DNA of 64,000 bases from Flavivirga algicola (GTDB lineage Bacteria; Bacteroidota; Bacteroidia; Flavobacteriales; Flavobacteriaceae), in NCBI RefSeq assembly GCF_012910715.1, contig NZ_JABBHF010000013.1, forward strand, positions 61,498 to 125,497, given 5' to 3'. A program made the translations under genes and the position numbers. Under the pieces are notes generated by a model. It saw only the letters and a list, made by a program, of their open reading frames with translations, was not told the origin of the DNA and ran no database searches. Below, in pieces: positions 1 to 9,803 of the stretch (its first letter is position 1; each line of letters starts with the position of its first letter).

Positions 1-219
1 GTTGTTTAATGTTCTCATAATTGTTGTTTTTTAATTGATTTATACTAGATAGACGACCAAAAATCGAAAATGTTACAGTACTATGCATAACAAAGTAATA
101 AATTAGCATATTTTAACAATTTTTGTAGGATTATGGTAAGAAATAACTACTTTTTTAGACTCATTAAACATTTTAGGAATGGTTATTGTGTTAAATGAAT
201 ACAAAATATTAAGTAAGAG

Positions 220-251
220 TTTATATGTTTTCAGATAAAAAAATATCTTTG
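220..251 (+). promoter_or_regulatory. Probable promoter of the first gene
   Basis: A TATCTTTG box at 244-251 matches the Bacteroidota -7 consensus TAnnTTTG, with a TTTA element about 20 bases upstream at 220-223. It would start transcription about 35 bases before the ATG at 293. The first 219 bases of the window contain no gene that I can see. The assignment rests on consensus match and spacing only. Confidence 0.45.
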
Positions 252-292
252 AAATATATTATGAACATTGGTTTAATGGAATAATAAAACAA

Positions 293-970
293 ATGAGACT
301 TTATTTTTCATTTTTTATAGGACTCCTTTTTTCGCTATCTACTTATGCTCAGATTGATGCGAAGAATAAATCTATTGCTATTCCTGCAGTGAAAAGCAAA
401 GATTCTATTGATGCTAACCCTTTATTACCATCAAAACCAATAAATAATAATAGAAATATTAATAACATCAATACACCTCGTACATCTACCAACCTTAATA
501 TGCCTAAAAAGCAGTTTTCTATGTTTCCCGAAGAAGAATTCGGTAACCCAGGGGAACTTTACGATAAGCGAATTAATAAAAGCTTAGATCACTTGAAGCT
601 AAGTGAGGAAGAATTAGAAATGAAAAATGGTAGTACTACGGATCAATATTTTGGTGATTATAAAAGCAAGGCCAAGTTTGTGAATGTTGTATATCGAGAT
701 CATGGCTATGTTGATGGTGATGTGATTCAAGTTTTGGTAAATGATGATATCATTCACGCCAGGGTATTTTTAACAGGTGGTTTTAAAGGTTTTAAACTCG
801 ATTTACAGCCAGGTTTTAACAAGATAGATTTCTTGGCTCTAAATCAAGGAGAATCAGGCCCTAATACAGCCGAATTTAGAGTTGTTGATGATAAGGGAAG
901 TCTGATTTCTTCTAATCGTTGGAATCTAGCTACAGGTGTTAAAGCTACTATTATTGTTGTAAAGGAGTAA
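293..970 (+). CDS. Secreted hypothetical protein
   Basis: A 225-residue protein with a clear signal peptide (hydrophobic residues 4-17, cleavage near STYAQ), so it is exported. A low-complexity Asn/Ile/Lys-rich stretch (about 45-75) is followed by a beta-rich C-terminal domain (about 125-225) with alternating Val/Asp and Gly-Phe motifs such as GGFKGFKLDLQPG, which looks like a small immunoglobulin-like or beta-sandwich fold. I recognise no catalytic motif. It stands alone on the plus strand and converges with the next gene 6 bases downstream. The function is unknown; periplasmic or cell-surface placement is inferred from the signal peptide. Confidence 0.75.
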   Translation: MRLYFSFFIGLLFSLSTYAQIDAKNKSIAIPAVKSKDSIDANPLLPSKPINNNRNINNINTPRTSTNLNMPKKQFSMFPEEEFGNPGELYDKRINKSLDHLKLSEEELEMKNGSTTDQYFGDYKSKAKFVNVVYRDHGYVDGDVIQVLVNDDIIHARVFLTGGFKGFKLDLQPGFNKIDFLALNQGESGPNTAEFRVVDDKGSLISSNRWNLATGVKATIIVVKE

Positions 971-976
971 TGTTTA

Positions 977-1444
977 CTATTTTGTTATGGACATCATGTA
1001 AACTGAACGCCCGTTTTTATTTGGTTGTTTTACCCTTTTTTCTTTTACAAAACCTTCTTTAACATATAGTCTAATAGCTCTTTCGTTATCCGTGTAAACA
1101 TCCAGCCATACTTTGTTGGCTTTGTATTGTTTAAAGCAAATTTCCTTTATTAATTTAACAATCGGTTTACCGTAACCTAAACCTCTTTTTAGCAATGCTA
1201 TTCTTCTAAATTCAATAACACGATTTTTATTCAATATACCTGCAAGTATCACATAGCCAATAAGGGCGTTGTCAGATTTATTAAAAACAGAGAGGTGTTT
1301 TTCATTCTGATTGGTTGTCACTTTTTTATGTTGAGCCAAATTATATTGTCCAACAAATTGTACGTACTTTTTTTCTATTTCGATAATCTGAGGAAGATCT
1401 TGGGCCTTTGTTTCTAATAATTGAATAGATTCATTTTCTATCAT
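977..1444 (-). CDS. GNAT family N-acetyltransferase
   Basis: A 155-residue protein of typical single-domain GNAT length. It shows the family pattern: the beta4 strand with RVIEFRRIAL, the acetyl-CoA pyrophosphate-binding loop KRGLGYGKPIV (RGxGxG/A-like) at about 106-116, and the C-terminal AIRLYVKEGFV motif (YxxxGF) at about 124-134. It would transfer an acetyl group from acetyl-CoA to an amine; the acceptor cannot be read from sequence. The stop codon nearly abuts the convergent upstream gene. It lies 24 bases downstream of the aldo/keto reductase on the same strand and may be co-transcribed with it. Confidence 0.88.
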   Translation of the reverse strand: MIENESIQLLETKAQDLPQIIEIEKKYVQFVGQYNLAQHKKVTTNQNEKHLSVFNKSDNALIGYVILAGILNKNRVIEFRRIALLKRGLGYGKPIVKLIKEICFKQYKANKVWLDVYTDNERAIRLYVKEGFVKEKRVKQPNKNGRSVYMMSITK

Positions 1445-1468
1445 TAAATTAGTATTTATAGACTAAAT

Positions 1469-2482
1469 TTAAAATACTATTTTGTCAATCAACGTTAATT
1501 CCTCTTCAGAAAAACTTAAATTATCTACAGCTTTTATGTTTTCTTTTAATTGACCAGGAGAACTGGCTCCTATTAAAACAGAAGCCACTTGCGGCTGTCT
1601 TAAAATCCAGGCAATGGCCATCTGCGATAATTTTTGTCCACGTTCCTGAGCAATAGCATTTAAATGTTGAATTTTTTCAATATTGCTATTCACGGTATCT
1701 ACATTTAAATAGGTGAGGTCTTTTGCAGCTCTGGAACCTTCTGGAATTCCCTTTAAATACTTTTCGGTTAGCATGCCTTGTGCCAGTGGTGAAAAAGCAA
1801 TACAGCCTACACCGTTTTGTTCCAAAGTATTTAAAAGCCCTTTTTCAACCCAACGGTCGAACATAGAATAACGTGCTTGGTGTAAAATAAAAGGTACATT
1901 CAAGTTTTTAAGAATTTTAGCAGCTTTTTGGGTTTCTTCGGGTTGATAATTAGAAATTCCTACATAGAGTGCTTTTCCCTGGCGTACAATATCTGCCAAT
2001 GCTCCCATAGTTTCCTCTAACGGTGTTTCTGGGTCTGGTCTATGGTGATAAAAAACATCAACATAATCTAAGCCCATACGTTTTAAGCTTTGATCTAGGC
2101 TTGAAATTAAATACTTTCTCGACCCCCAATTGCCATACGGTCCAGGCCACATATCGTAACCAGCCTTGGTAGCAATAAATAATTCGTCTCTATATGGCTT
2201 AAAGTCTTTTCTCAAAATCGTTCCAAAATTTTCTTCGGCAGATCCATACGGAGGGCCATAGTTATTGGCTAGGTCTAAATGTGTAATACCTAAATCGAAT
2301 GCACATCTAATAATGTCTCTGCCATTTTGTATATTATCAACAAAGCCAAAGTTATGCCATAACCCTAATGAGATTGCTGGTAAAAGAACGCCGCTTTTTC
2401 CAGACCTTTTATAGGTCATAGCATCATATCTGTTGTTGGAAGCTTGATAGTTTGTTGTTTCAGATTTGTCGTTGATTTGCAT
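1469..2482 (-). CDS. Aldo/keto reductase, YghZ-like
   Basis: A 337-residue NADPH-dependent oxidoreductase of the aldo/keto reductase superfamily. The catalytic tetrad can be placed: Asp70 in THLDLANNYG, Tyr75, Lys106 in FIATKAGYD and a His in FYHHRPD (146/147). The sequence SLGLWHNFG near residue 39 and the YGPPYGSAEENFG block are typical of the E. coli YghZ (L-glyceraldehyde-3-phosphate reductase) group, which also detoxifies methylglyoxal. The first 20 residues are an unconserved extension, so translation may begin at Met22 instead. The exact substrate is inferred from subgroup resemblance. Confidence 0.88.
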   Translation of the reverse strand: MQINDKSETTNYQASNNRYDAMTYKRSGKSGVLLPAISLGLWHNFGFVDNIQNGRDIIRCAFDLGITHLDLANNYGPPYGSAEENFGTILRKDFKPYRDELFIATKAGYDMWPGPYGNWGSRKYLISSLDQSLKRMGLDYVDVFYHHRPDPETPLEETMGALADIVRQGKALYVGISNYQPEETQKAAKILKNLNVPFILHQARYSMFDRWVEKGLLNTLEQNGVGCIAFSPLAQGMLTEKYLKGIPEGSRAAKDLTYLNVDTVNSNIEKIQHLNAIAQERGQKLSQMAIAWILRQPQVASVLIGASSPGQLKENIKAVDNLSFSEEELTLIDKIVF

Positions 2483-2680
2483 ATTTAGAGTCGCTAATAA
2501 TGAGGGTGTAAATGTATAAATTATTCTTGTAAATATCCGATTGAAGATACGAGACTATTTTGTAGTAAGAATCAAGAATTAAGACCTGTTTGTAACTATT
2601 TGATAAATTAAAGATTGTGGTAAATGCACTTTCTATAAATCAGAACTATTCAAACCAAGTCAATCAGTATTAAAAGAGAA

Positions 2681-2722
2681 AAGTCTAACTATAAAATTTT
2701 TATAAAAGTTATAGTTAGACTT
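2681..2722 (-). terminator. Terminator after the S9 peptidase gene
   Basis: A perfect 14-bp stem, 2681-2694 (AAGTCTAACTATAA) with 2709-2722, encloses a 14-base AT-rich loop. On the minus strand it is followed by TTTTCTCTTTTAA. It lies 49 bases past the stop of the S9 peptidase and before the aldo/keto reductase, so the two minus-strand genes are probably separate transcripts. Confidence 0.75.
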
Positions 2723-2770
2723 CAAATTGAATTTGATGATGTTATCGGGAAATAACGGTATCTTCAAATA

Positions 2771-5077
2771 TTAATCTTTTAAAGGCTGTTCAATTTTCTT
2801 TTTTAAATGCTTAGCATAAAAGCCCATCATGGCTTTGTAAAGCGCAATACTATTTTCTTCTTTAGCAAAACCATGCCCTTCATCATACTTAACCATATAA
2901 GGCACTTCAAAGCCTTTAGCTCGCAAAGCACTTACAATTTGATCAGATTCGTCTATATTAACTCTTGGATCGTTAGCACCCTGAATGACAAAAAGCGGTT
3001 TTTTAATTTTATCTATTTGGTATACAGGAGAAACTTCTTCCATAATGGTTTTTTCTTCTGGAATATCCTCATCGTACCATATTTCTTTAATGATTTTTAA
3101 ATAAGGTTTCCAATAAGGTGGAATTGTTTTCATGAAAGTAAATAAGTTGGATACCCCTACATAATCAACCCCACAGGCATATAAATCTGGCGTTTTTGTC
3201 AGTCCGCGCAATACGGCATATCCACCGTGGCTACCACCATAAATAGCCGCATTATCTTTATCTACCCAGCCTTGATCTATGACGTACTGCAGACCATCTT
3301 CAACATCGTCCATAGCTTTTCTTCCTATTTCTTTGAATCCTGATTTCAAAAACTCTTTTCCGTAACCTCCAGAAATTCTAAAATTCACTTGTAGTGTAGC
3401 ATAACCGCGACTGGCAAACAATTGGGCCTCTGGGTTAAAGCGCCAAGAATCTCTTATACCTTGCGGTCCACCGTGAGGGTTTACAATAACAGGTACTTTT
3501 TTGCCATCAAGAGCTTCCTTAGGTAACGTAATGTAGCCATGAATAGTTATACCATCTCTACTCTTAAATTTAATGGGGCGCATTTCTGCCATATCTTTTT
3601 CAATAAGATTAGGCATGAGGTTATAAAGTAATTTAAATGTATCCTTTTTGGCATCGTATGAATAATAAGTACCATATAATTTATCACTTTGAAGGAAGAT
3701 CAAATATTTGCTTTCGTCATCGGTAACATCTGGGATTGAATAGTTATATCCAGGAAATTTAGTGATGATTTTATTATGTAGCTTTTTGTAATAATCGCTT
3801 ACTGGTATAATATGCCTTTTTTCGCCTTCGTAATAAAAATAATCTAATTCATAGTTTCTATGTCTCGATAAACCTAATCCAGAAACATCATAATCGTCAT
3901 TAGAAAAAAGTTTTTTAATAGTTTTATCTTCTTTGAGGTCGTATAAATAAATTTGAGCCTTATCGCTGTCTAAATTAGATGTGATGTAGGCTTCATGAGG
4001 ATTGCTGGAGGCATAATTAAACGAAGAGATGTTAAAGTTGTCTTTCCAGCTTAATTGTTTCTTTATTTCATAATTTTCTCCGTCTACGGTATAATATAAG
4101 TCAATGTTTACACCATCACGTAGTTTAGAAAAACCACGTAAGTTCCCATCTTTATCAAACACGTAACTATTAATAGGATTAGCGGCATCTTCATTTTTGT
4201 ATAATTGTTCTAAGACTCCCGTTTCTATATTGATTTTATAAGGTTCGAATATTTGAGGGTTGTTTTGATTCATTGAAATAATCATATGATCTTTATCCTC
4301 TTTAAGGCCTTCTAAAATATTCACTTTCACACCTTCAAAAGGGGTTAGTTCTTTAGCGTTGCTACCATCGATATTTACCGCAAACAAATGGTAATCTTCA
4401 TTACCTCCCTTATCCATGACATAAACGAGTCTGCCTTCATTGGCCCAACCAAAGCCACGAATTAATTCGTCTTTTTCTTCAATAACCCTGGTGATCTCAT
4501 TAGTTTCAAGATTTTTTACGTACACATGATTCTTTGTGTTTTCATCTTTTTCTCGATATGATAGGTAGGTACCATTTGGTGAAAAACTAAAAGACCTGGC
4601 TTTTGGTCTTGCAAAATAATCTTCAACAGCATATTTGTAATTAGTGGGGTTCCAATTGGCTAGTTTTTCTAAATCTTCATCAGAGGTAGGAAGCGCCGTG
4701 TTCCCGGGTAGGGTCTTCTTGGTTTTAGACAATACCAAATGAAATTCCTGACCACCTTGATAAAATGTACCAGACAATGTGTTTTCTTTTAATGAAGCCA
4801 CATATTTGATTCCTGCTTGTTTAAATTTAATGGTCAGGGTATCGTTTACATACAGCGTTTCGTCCATTGGTATGCCTGTAGCACCTTGTGACGGACTATC
4901 CATGGTCGATATGTAACCGTCATCCTCACTTTTAATATCAAATAGTAGGGGTATTTCTGTTCCTTGAACAGATAGTTTTCCTTTCCAAGAACCAACAATG
5001 TCTTGGGCATTCGTTTGAGCTATTGTACATAAAAAGAATATTAATGCACTGCTTAGTTTTAAAATAGTCGTTTTCAT
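2771..5077 (-). CDS. S9 family prolyl-oligopeptidase with lipocalin-like N-terminus
   Basis: A 768-residue exported serine peptidase. A signal peptide (1-24) is followed by a lipocalin-like beta domain at about 25-125 (DIVGSWKGKL start), a beta-propeller region at about 150-490 with repeats resembling TolB/DPP-IV blades, and a C-terminal alpha/beta-hydrolase domain. The catalytic triad is visible: Ser616 in GGSHGGY, Asp703 in NDPRV and His735 in DEGHGF. Such enzymes cleave short peptides in the periplasm, often releasing dipeptides or acylated amino acids. The lipocalin-like domain in front of the propeller is unusual for S9 enzymes, though similar N-terminal domains occur on Bacteroidota alpha/beta-hydrolases. 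It appears monocistronic, with a terminator downstream. Confidence 0.92.
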   Translation of the reverse strand: MKTTILKLSSALIFFLCTIAQTNAQDIVGSWKGKLSVQGTEIPLLFDIKSEDDGYISTMDSPSQGATGIPMDETLYVNDTLTIKFKQAGIKYVASLKENTLSGTFYQGGQEFHLVLSKTKKTLPGNTALPTSDEDLEKLANWNPTNYKYAVEDYFARPKARSFSFSPNGTYLSYREKDENTKNHVYVKNLETNEITRVIEEKDELIRGFGWANEGRLVYVMDKGGNEDYHLFAVNIDGSNAKELTPFEGVKVNILEGLKEDKDHMIISMNQNNPQIFEPYKINIETGVLEQLYKNEDAANPINSYVFDKDGNLRGFSKLRDGVNIDLYYTVDGENYEIKKQLSWKDNFNISSFNYASSNPHEAYITSNLDSDKAQIYLYDLKEDKTIKKLFSNDDYDVSGLGLSRHRNYELDYFYYEGEKRHIIPVSDYYKKLHNKIITKFPGYNYSIPDVTDDESKYLIFLQSDKLYGTYYSYDAKKDTFKLLYNLMPNLIEKDMAEMRPIKFKSRDGITIHGYITLPKEALDGKKVPVIVNPHGGPQGIRDSWRFNPEAQLFASRGYATLQVNFRISGGYGKEFLKSGFKEIGRKAMDDVEDGLQYVIDQGWVDKDNAAIYGGSHGGYAVLRGLTKTPDLYACGVDYVGVSNLFTFMKTIPPYWKPYLKIIKEIWYDEDIPEEKTIMEEVSPVYQIDKIKKPLFVIQGANDPRVNIDESDQIVSALRAKGFEVPYMVKYDEGHGFAKEENSIALYKAMMGFYAKHLKKKIEQPLKD

Positions 5078-5211
5078 TTGATTGATATGGATTATAGAAT
5101 TGTTATTTTAAAAACAAATTATCGTATTAATATACTGATATTTAGTTAGAAGAAAAAAAATGAATTTTGTTACAAACTCGTGTGAAAATTTTATTTCAAA
5201 TGAATAAAGTA

Positions 5212-6516
5212 TCAATTTCTGATCTCAGATAATTTAGTTGCTAACGCATCTTTCATCGCACTATCACTACTATTCAAAGGTAATTGATTTGGATTTAGAA
5301 GGTTGGGGTTTTCTAATGGGTTATTATTTAAATTAAATAAAGCTTCAGAGCCATTATCAAAATAAATGTATTTATGTGTGGTATTTCTAATGGTAAAATC
5401 TTTATTTTCGGTATAAACATAAGTTCTTTTATTGGCATCAGGGTTAGTGAGTAAACCTTTAAAGCTTTTACTGTCGTTAATTTCTGTTACAGATGCTCCA
5501 GCAATATTGGCTATGGTCGCAAATAAATCGGTAGTATTTATAAGAGCGCTTTCGGTTTCATTAATGCGTGTCACATTTTTTCCAGAAATAATCATAGGGA
5601 CATTAACTCCTCCTTGATATATACTTCCTTTAGCTCTTGTTGATGGATGCTCTTGTACCACTTGATTAGGAGTCCCGTTATCTCCAATAAAGATAATAAC
5701 TGTATTATCTAGTACTTCCTTTGACATTGAATTGATTAGCCTACCCATTTCGCTATCCAGTGCTTCGAGTGTAGCCATATAATAGGGTAGTGGGTTATTG
5801 TCTATACTAGCCTGATCTGATGGCAGTGCCCCTTGAGAGTGTAAATCGTTAGGAGGTAGGTGAAAAGGTGTATGCGGCGCATTGTAAGCCAGCCATAAAA
5901 ACCAGGGTGTCGTTTGCTCTGCTACCCAATTAATAGCCAAATCGGTAAATTTAGTTGTTGTGTATGTCGTTGATTTGGTAGTAGTGCCATTTGTGGTCAG
6001 GTTCCAATTCCAGTACGATGGAACACCACCACCTATAAGACCTGCAAAATGGTTTATCCCCATAATGTTTGGATGGTTCTCATTGTTTGATAGGTGCCAT
6101 TTACCAATAACGGCATGATTATATAATGTGTTAGTATTAACATCAATATAACTTTGCAAAGAAGTTTCAGAGGTAGACAATATATCACTTGCATCAAGAA
6201 CACCTGTTCTAAATCCATATTTTCCTGTTAAAATAGTAGCTCTTGTTGGAGAGCAGGTTGGATTGGACCATAGGTTTGTAAATTTTATTCCCGAATTCAT
6301 CAAACTTTGTAAATGAGGCATGTTAGGTTTCACACTCCCTATATTATAGCCTGGAGTGGCATCGAGACCCATATCGTCTGCAATGATAAGGAGAATATTT
6401 GGCGTTGTATTTTGAGGAGTTTCTTGGGTTTCTTCATTATTATCAACGACTTCTATAGAGTTGCTACAGGAAAAAAACACCAATAAAAATGAGTAAATAA
6501 ACATATAGCGAATCAT
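5212..6516 (-). CDS. Lipoprotein sulfatase (formylglycine-type)
   Basis: A 434-residue arylsulfatase-family protein with a lipoprotein signal (hydrophobic 5-15, then FFSC with Cys17), so it is likely membrane-anchored. Metal-binding Asp47-Asp48 lie in ILLIIADDMG, and the sulfatase signature CSPTRATILTG has Cys88 as the residue converted to formylglycine by the anaerobic or aerobic maturation enzyme. Further family motifs are GKWHLS, APHTPFHLP (His/metal) and FIGDNGTP. It hydrolyses sulfate esters, probably from algal polysaccharides in a marine flavobacterium; the substrate is inferred. No maturase or SusCD pair is adjacent, so it is not in a classical polysaccharide utilisation locus here. 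The divergent helicase gene starts 194 bases away. Confidence 0.93.
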   Translation of the reverse strand: MIRYMFIYSFLLVFFSCSNSIEVVDNNEETQETPQNTTPNILLIIADDMGLDATPGYNIGSVKPNMPHLQSLMNSGIKFTNLWSNPTCSPTRATILTGKYGFRTGVLDASDILSTSETSLQSYIDVNTNTLYNHAVIGKWHLSNNENHPNIMGINHFAGLIGGGVPSYWNWNLTTNGTTTKSTTYTTTKFTDLAINWVAEQTTPWFLWLAYNAPHTPFHLPPNDLHSQGALPSDQASIDNNPLPYYMATLEALDSEMGRLINSMSKEVLDNTVIIFIGDNGTPNQVVQEHPSTRAKGSIYQGGVNVPMIISGKNVTRINETESALINTTDLFATIANIAGASVTEINDSKSFKGLLTNPDANKRTYVYTENKDFTIRNTTHKYIYFDNGSEALFNLNNNPLENPNLLNPNQLPLNSSDSAMKDALATKLSEIRN

Positions 6517-6660
6517 AAATATTAAGTTTTTAGTTCTTGGGAATTATACTATTTATTCTTAATTAAGACCCAATAAAAGGAAATAAGTTTAATCTGTTTC
6601 TTAACTTATTCATTATCAGTGATGAAAAATAATCATTTGCAATTTTCGTAATAAACATTC

Positions 6661-6690
6661 TTGATAAACCCTACAAAGGTGTTATTTTTG
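6661..6690 (+). promoter_or_regulatory. Promoter of the helicase gene
   Basis: TTG at 6661-6663, a 19-base spacer and TATTTTTG at 6683-6690 match the Bacteroidota primary-sigma promoter (TTTG/TTG-N19-21-TAnnTTTG). The inferred start lies about 15 bases before the ATG at 6711, giving a short leader. Confidence 0.65.
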
Positions 6691-6710
6691 CACGTCATAA
6701 AATTATAGGG

Positions 6711-8264
6711 ATGTCCGTTTCAATAACAGAATTAGAAGAAAGAAAAGCTGGAAAAGACTTGTATAGCTACCAAAAAGGGGCTATCGATAAAATTTTTAAG
6801 AGTTTTGATGAATCGCCTCATGATTATCACTTATTATATCAATTACCAACAGGAGGGGGGAAAACAGTTATTTTTTCTGAAATTGTTAGGCAATATCTTA
6901 AAACCCATAAAAAGAAAGTACTGGTAATGACCCACCGTATCGAATTGTGTAGGCAGACATCTAACGTCCTTACAGAGTTTGGAGTAAACAATAAAGTGGT
7001 TGATAGTAAAGCCGATTTAAGTGATCAAGCCGAATATAGCTGTTTTGTAGCTATGGTTGAAACCTTAAATAATAGATTGCAAGATGACAAATTGGATATT
7101 TCGGATATTGGATTGGTAATTATTGATGAAGCCCATTATAATTCTTTTACCAAGCTTTTTAAATTTTTTAGCCAGTCGTTTATCTTAGGAGTTACAGCAA
7201 CACCTTTAAGTTCTAGTATAGAATTGCCAATGACCGATAATTACGATGAGTTAATTGTTGGGGAAAGCATAGAGTCTTTGATAGAAAACGGATTTTTAGC
7301 CCGTGCTGAAATGTTTTCTTACAATGTAGGCTTAACATCTTTGGTAGTTGGTGCCAATGGAGATTATACGGTAAAATCTTCTGAGGACTTATATACTGAT
7401 AATGACATGCTTAGTAAGCTGTTACAGGCTTATGAAGAACGATCTAAAGGTAAAAAAACATTGATTTTCAATAATGGAATTAATACCTCGCTGCATGTTT
7501 ACGATACTTTTAGAAGGGCAGGATATCCTATTGCTCATTTAGATAATACAAACACTAAAAAAGAACGTGCACTTATCTTGCAATGGTTTAAAAAGACGCC
7601 AGATGCCATTTTAACTTCGGTAAGTATTTTAACTACAGGGTTTGACGAACCAACGGTTGAGAGCATCATTTTAAACAGAGCAACCAAATCATTGACACTT
7701 TACTATCAAATGATAGGTCGTGGTTCTCGTATTTTAAAAGATAAGAATTCATTTAGTGTCATTGACTTAGGAAATAATTTTCATCGATTTGGCCCTTGGG
7801 GAGACAATTTAGACTGGCAACGTATTTTTAAATCGCCAAATTACTATTTAGATGCTATTTTAAGTGATGAAGAACTAGAAAGTAATTTTAGATATGAAAT
7901 GCCAGACGAATTGCGTAAGGAGTTCTCTAAGTCTAAAGAAGTTTATTTCGATATACAAAGAACCTACATCGAATCCATTAGAAGTGGTGAATCCTCAAAA
8001 GTTGTTTTAGAGCGCTCCATAGAACAACATGCAAAAATCTGTATTGAAAACAGTGAAGATGTCTATGATGCCTTAGGATTGGCAAAAATGTTGGGTGATG
8101 ATATTGATTTTAGAATACAACGCTATACTAAGTGTATAAGTAAGAGTACTTATAATTTTGTAGAATGGTTAAAAGGTGATTACAGAAAAAAGCTAAATGC
8201 TTATTTACGTTCAAATTTTGATACCGTTTTTGAAGCTATTCATGGATATCCGCCAGAAGATTAG
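6711..8264 (+). CDS. DEAD/DEAH-box superfamily 2 helicase
   Basis: A 517-residue SF2 helicase. Walker A is LPTGGGKT (Lys51-Thr52), the Walker B box is IIDEAH (Asp139-His142) and motif III is VTATP (161-165). The second RecA domain carries motif V/VI residues LTTGFDEP and YYQMIGRGSR. These motifs belong to the RadD/SSL2-like group of DNA or RNA helicases, with a C-terminal helical region (about 390-517) lacking recognisable domains. It probably remodels nucleic acid duplexes in the cytoplasm. It stands in front of a cold-shock-domain gene, an RNA-related neighbour, but a promoter box in the 104-base gap suggests the two can be transcribed separately. It has no restriction-modification partner here. 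Confidence 0.9.
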   Translation: MSVSITELEERKAGKDLYSYQKGAIDKIFKSFDESPHDYHLLYQLPTGGGKTVIFSEIVRQYLKTHKKKVLVMTHRIELCRQTSNVLTEFGVNNKVVDSKADLSDQAEYSCFVAMVETLNNRLQDDKLDISDIGLVIIDEAHYNSFTKLFKFFSQSFILGVTATPLSSSIELPMTDNYDELIVGESIESLIENGFLARAEMFSYNVGLTSLVVGANGDYTVKSSEDLYTDNDMLSKLLQAYEERSKGKKTLIFNNGINTSLHVYDTFRRAGYPIAHLDNTNTKKERALILQWFKKTPDAILTSVSILTTGFDEPTVESIILNRATKSLTLYYQMIGRGSRILKDKNSFSVIDLGNNFHRFGPWGDNLDWQRIFKSPNYYLDAILSDEELESNFRYEMPDELRKEFSKSKEVYFDIQRTYIESIRSGESSKVVLERSIEQHAKICIENSEDVYDALGLAKMLGDDIDFRIQRYTKCISKSTYNFVEWLKGDYRKKLNAYLRSNFDTVFEAIHGYPPED

Positions 8265-8319
8265 AGTGTTTTTATATTATTTAACTTCCAAATTATTATA
8301 ACATCCTTAAAATAAGGCG

Positions 8320-8327
8320 TATCTTTG
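8320..8327 (+). promoter_or_regulatory. Probable -7 box of the cold-shock gene
   Basis: TATCTTTG matches the Bacteroidota -7 consensus TAnnTTTG and sits 41 bases before the ATG at 8369. I see no good TTG at the expected -33 distance, so this is a partial promoter match. Confidence 0.4.
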
Positions 8328-8368
8328 TTTGCAACTATTCACATTAAACAAGCGCAGTATTATAAACT

Positions 8369-8821
8369 ATGGCAAAATCTCAAGTTACTTTTAACAAAAT
8401 TGAAAAAGAAAAAAAACGATTAAAGAAAAGAGAAGAAAAACAAAAAAGAAAGGAAGCTCGCAGAGCTGAAGCTAAGGAAAACCCTCAAGGTATCCAATTT
8501 GCTTATGTAGATTTTAATGGCAACCTAACAGACACGCCTCCAGATCCAGCATTACGTGAGAAAATTGAAGCTGAGAGTATTGAGTTGGGAATTCCTAAGA
8601 AAGAAGACCGAGAGGAAGAAGAACCAGCAAACAAAGAAGGCAAGGTTTCATTCTTCGATCATTCTAAAGGTTTTGGTTTTATAATCGATAGCGTAAATCA
8701 GGAAAAATACTTCGTACATGTTAGTGGGGTACTTGAACCTATTGAAGAAAACGACAAAGTAACTTACGAGTTAGAACGCGGTCAAAAGGGTATGAACGCG
8801 GTTCGAGTAAAAAAGATTTAA
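8369..8821 (+). CDS. Cold-shock domain protein with basic N-terminal tail
   Basis: A 150-residue protein. Residues 8-40 are a highly charged Lys/Arg/Glu helix (a probable RNA-binding tail). A proline-rich linker follows, and then a cold-shock domain at about 88-150 contains both RNA-binding motifs: KGFGFI (RNP1) and YFVHVSG (RNP2). The usual cold-shock protein is only about 65-70 residues, so this is the extended Bacteroidota form often found beside DEAD-box helicases. It should bind single-stranded RNA in the cytoplasm and act as an RNA chaperone. The preceding gene is a DEAH helicase, which fits a joint role in RNA remodelling, although they may have separate promoters. Confidence 0.92.
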   Translation: MAKSQVTFNKIEKEKKRLKKREEKQKRKEARRAEAKENPQGIQFAYVDFNGNLTDTPPDPALREKIEAESIELGIPKKEDREEEEPANKEGKVSFFDHSKGFGFIIDSVNQEKYFVHVSGVLEPIEENDKVTYELERGQKGMNAVRVKKI

Positions 8822-8888
8822 TACATCTTTTTAAACTTTTTATAATTGTAGTATGGTCTCCTCTATTATTTCGATATTACAAACATAA

Positions 8889-9803
8889 ATGAGTATATCG
8901 CGAAAAACGATTCTTATTATATCAGCATTCTTTGCTATTTATGTTATTTGGGGATCAACCTACCTTCTCAATAAAATAGCAGTAACGGAAATACCACCAT
9001 TTTTTGTGGCTGCTATTCGTTTTCTCATTGCTGGCGCTATTATATTTGTGATAGCTAAGTTTATGAAACTTAGATTGTCAATTAGCAAAAAGCAATTTAT
9101 TAATTGTACTATAGCAGGTTTTTTATTTCTAGTATATGGTAATGGTGTTTTTATTTGGGCCTTAAAATATTTAGATAGTGGTTTTGCTGCTCTTGAAGCT
9201 TCTACCCAACCACTTTTTGTATTATTATTAATGCGGCTTATAGATGGCAAAAAGATGCAATTAAAATCTTTAATAGGCGTGGCGTTAGGGCTTATTGGAA
9301 TGTATCTTTTAGTAAGCCAGAAAGAACTAATTACCAATGATGAGACGTTACTTGGCATGTTCATGGCGTTTACCTGTGTTTTATCTTGGAGTTATGCTAG
9401 TGTATTTGTTGCCAAGGCAGATTTACCCTCAAATTTTTTTGTTAGTACAGCCTATCAAATGAGTATTGCAGGTGTGCTTTTAATATTGATAAGCTTGCTT
9501 TTAAATGAAAATTGGGTGTCACCCACTAATTGGAGCCAAAATGCACAAGGGGCTTTAATTCTTTTAATTGTATTTGGAGGTGTAATCGCTTTTACGGCAT
9601 TTAATTATTTACTTAAAATGGTTTCTACAGAGAAAGCTTCTACATCTGCTTATGTAAATCCTATTGTAGCTATCATACTGGGTTGGTATGTTCTAGATGA
9701 AGTTATCACAACTCGAACCATCGTAGCTGCATGCATTCTTTTAACAGGCGTTTTTTTTATTACATCCCGCAAAAGGATAAAAACCAAAACCATTGGAAGT
9801 TAA
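8889..9803 (+). CDS. EamA/DMT family transporter
   Basis: A 304-residue inner-membrane protein with about ten hydrophobic segments arranged as two EamA repeats. The signature IWGSTYLLNKIAV near residue 20 and FGGVIAFTAFNYLL with the following TEKASTSAYVNPIVA block near 250 are typical of drug/metabolite exporters of the YedA/RhaT group. It probably exports a small metabolite or amino acid. The following gene is a second EamA protein whose start overlaps its last 11 bases, so the two are translationally coupled and might form a heteromeric pair. The substrate is not predictable. Confidence 0.9.
   Translation: MSISRKTILIISAFFAIYVIWGSTYLLNKIAVTEIPPFFVAAIRFLIAGAIIFVIAKFMKLRLSISKKQFINCTIAGFLFLVYGNGVFIWALKYLDSGFAALEASTQPLFVLLLMRLIDGKKMQLKSLIGVALGLIGMYLLVSQKELITNDETLLGMFMAFTCVLSWSYASVFVAKADLPSNFFVSTAYQMSIAGVLLILISLLLNENWVSPTNWSQNAQGALILLIVFGGVIAFTAFNYLLKMVSTEKASTSAYVNPIVAIILGWYVLDEVITTRTIVAACILLTGVFFITSRKRIKTKTIGS

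Noticed and set aside
2807..3100. Plus-strand ORF inside the S9 peptidase
   Set aside because: It is an antisense shadow of a well-supported gene, with no recognisable protein features.
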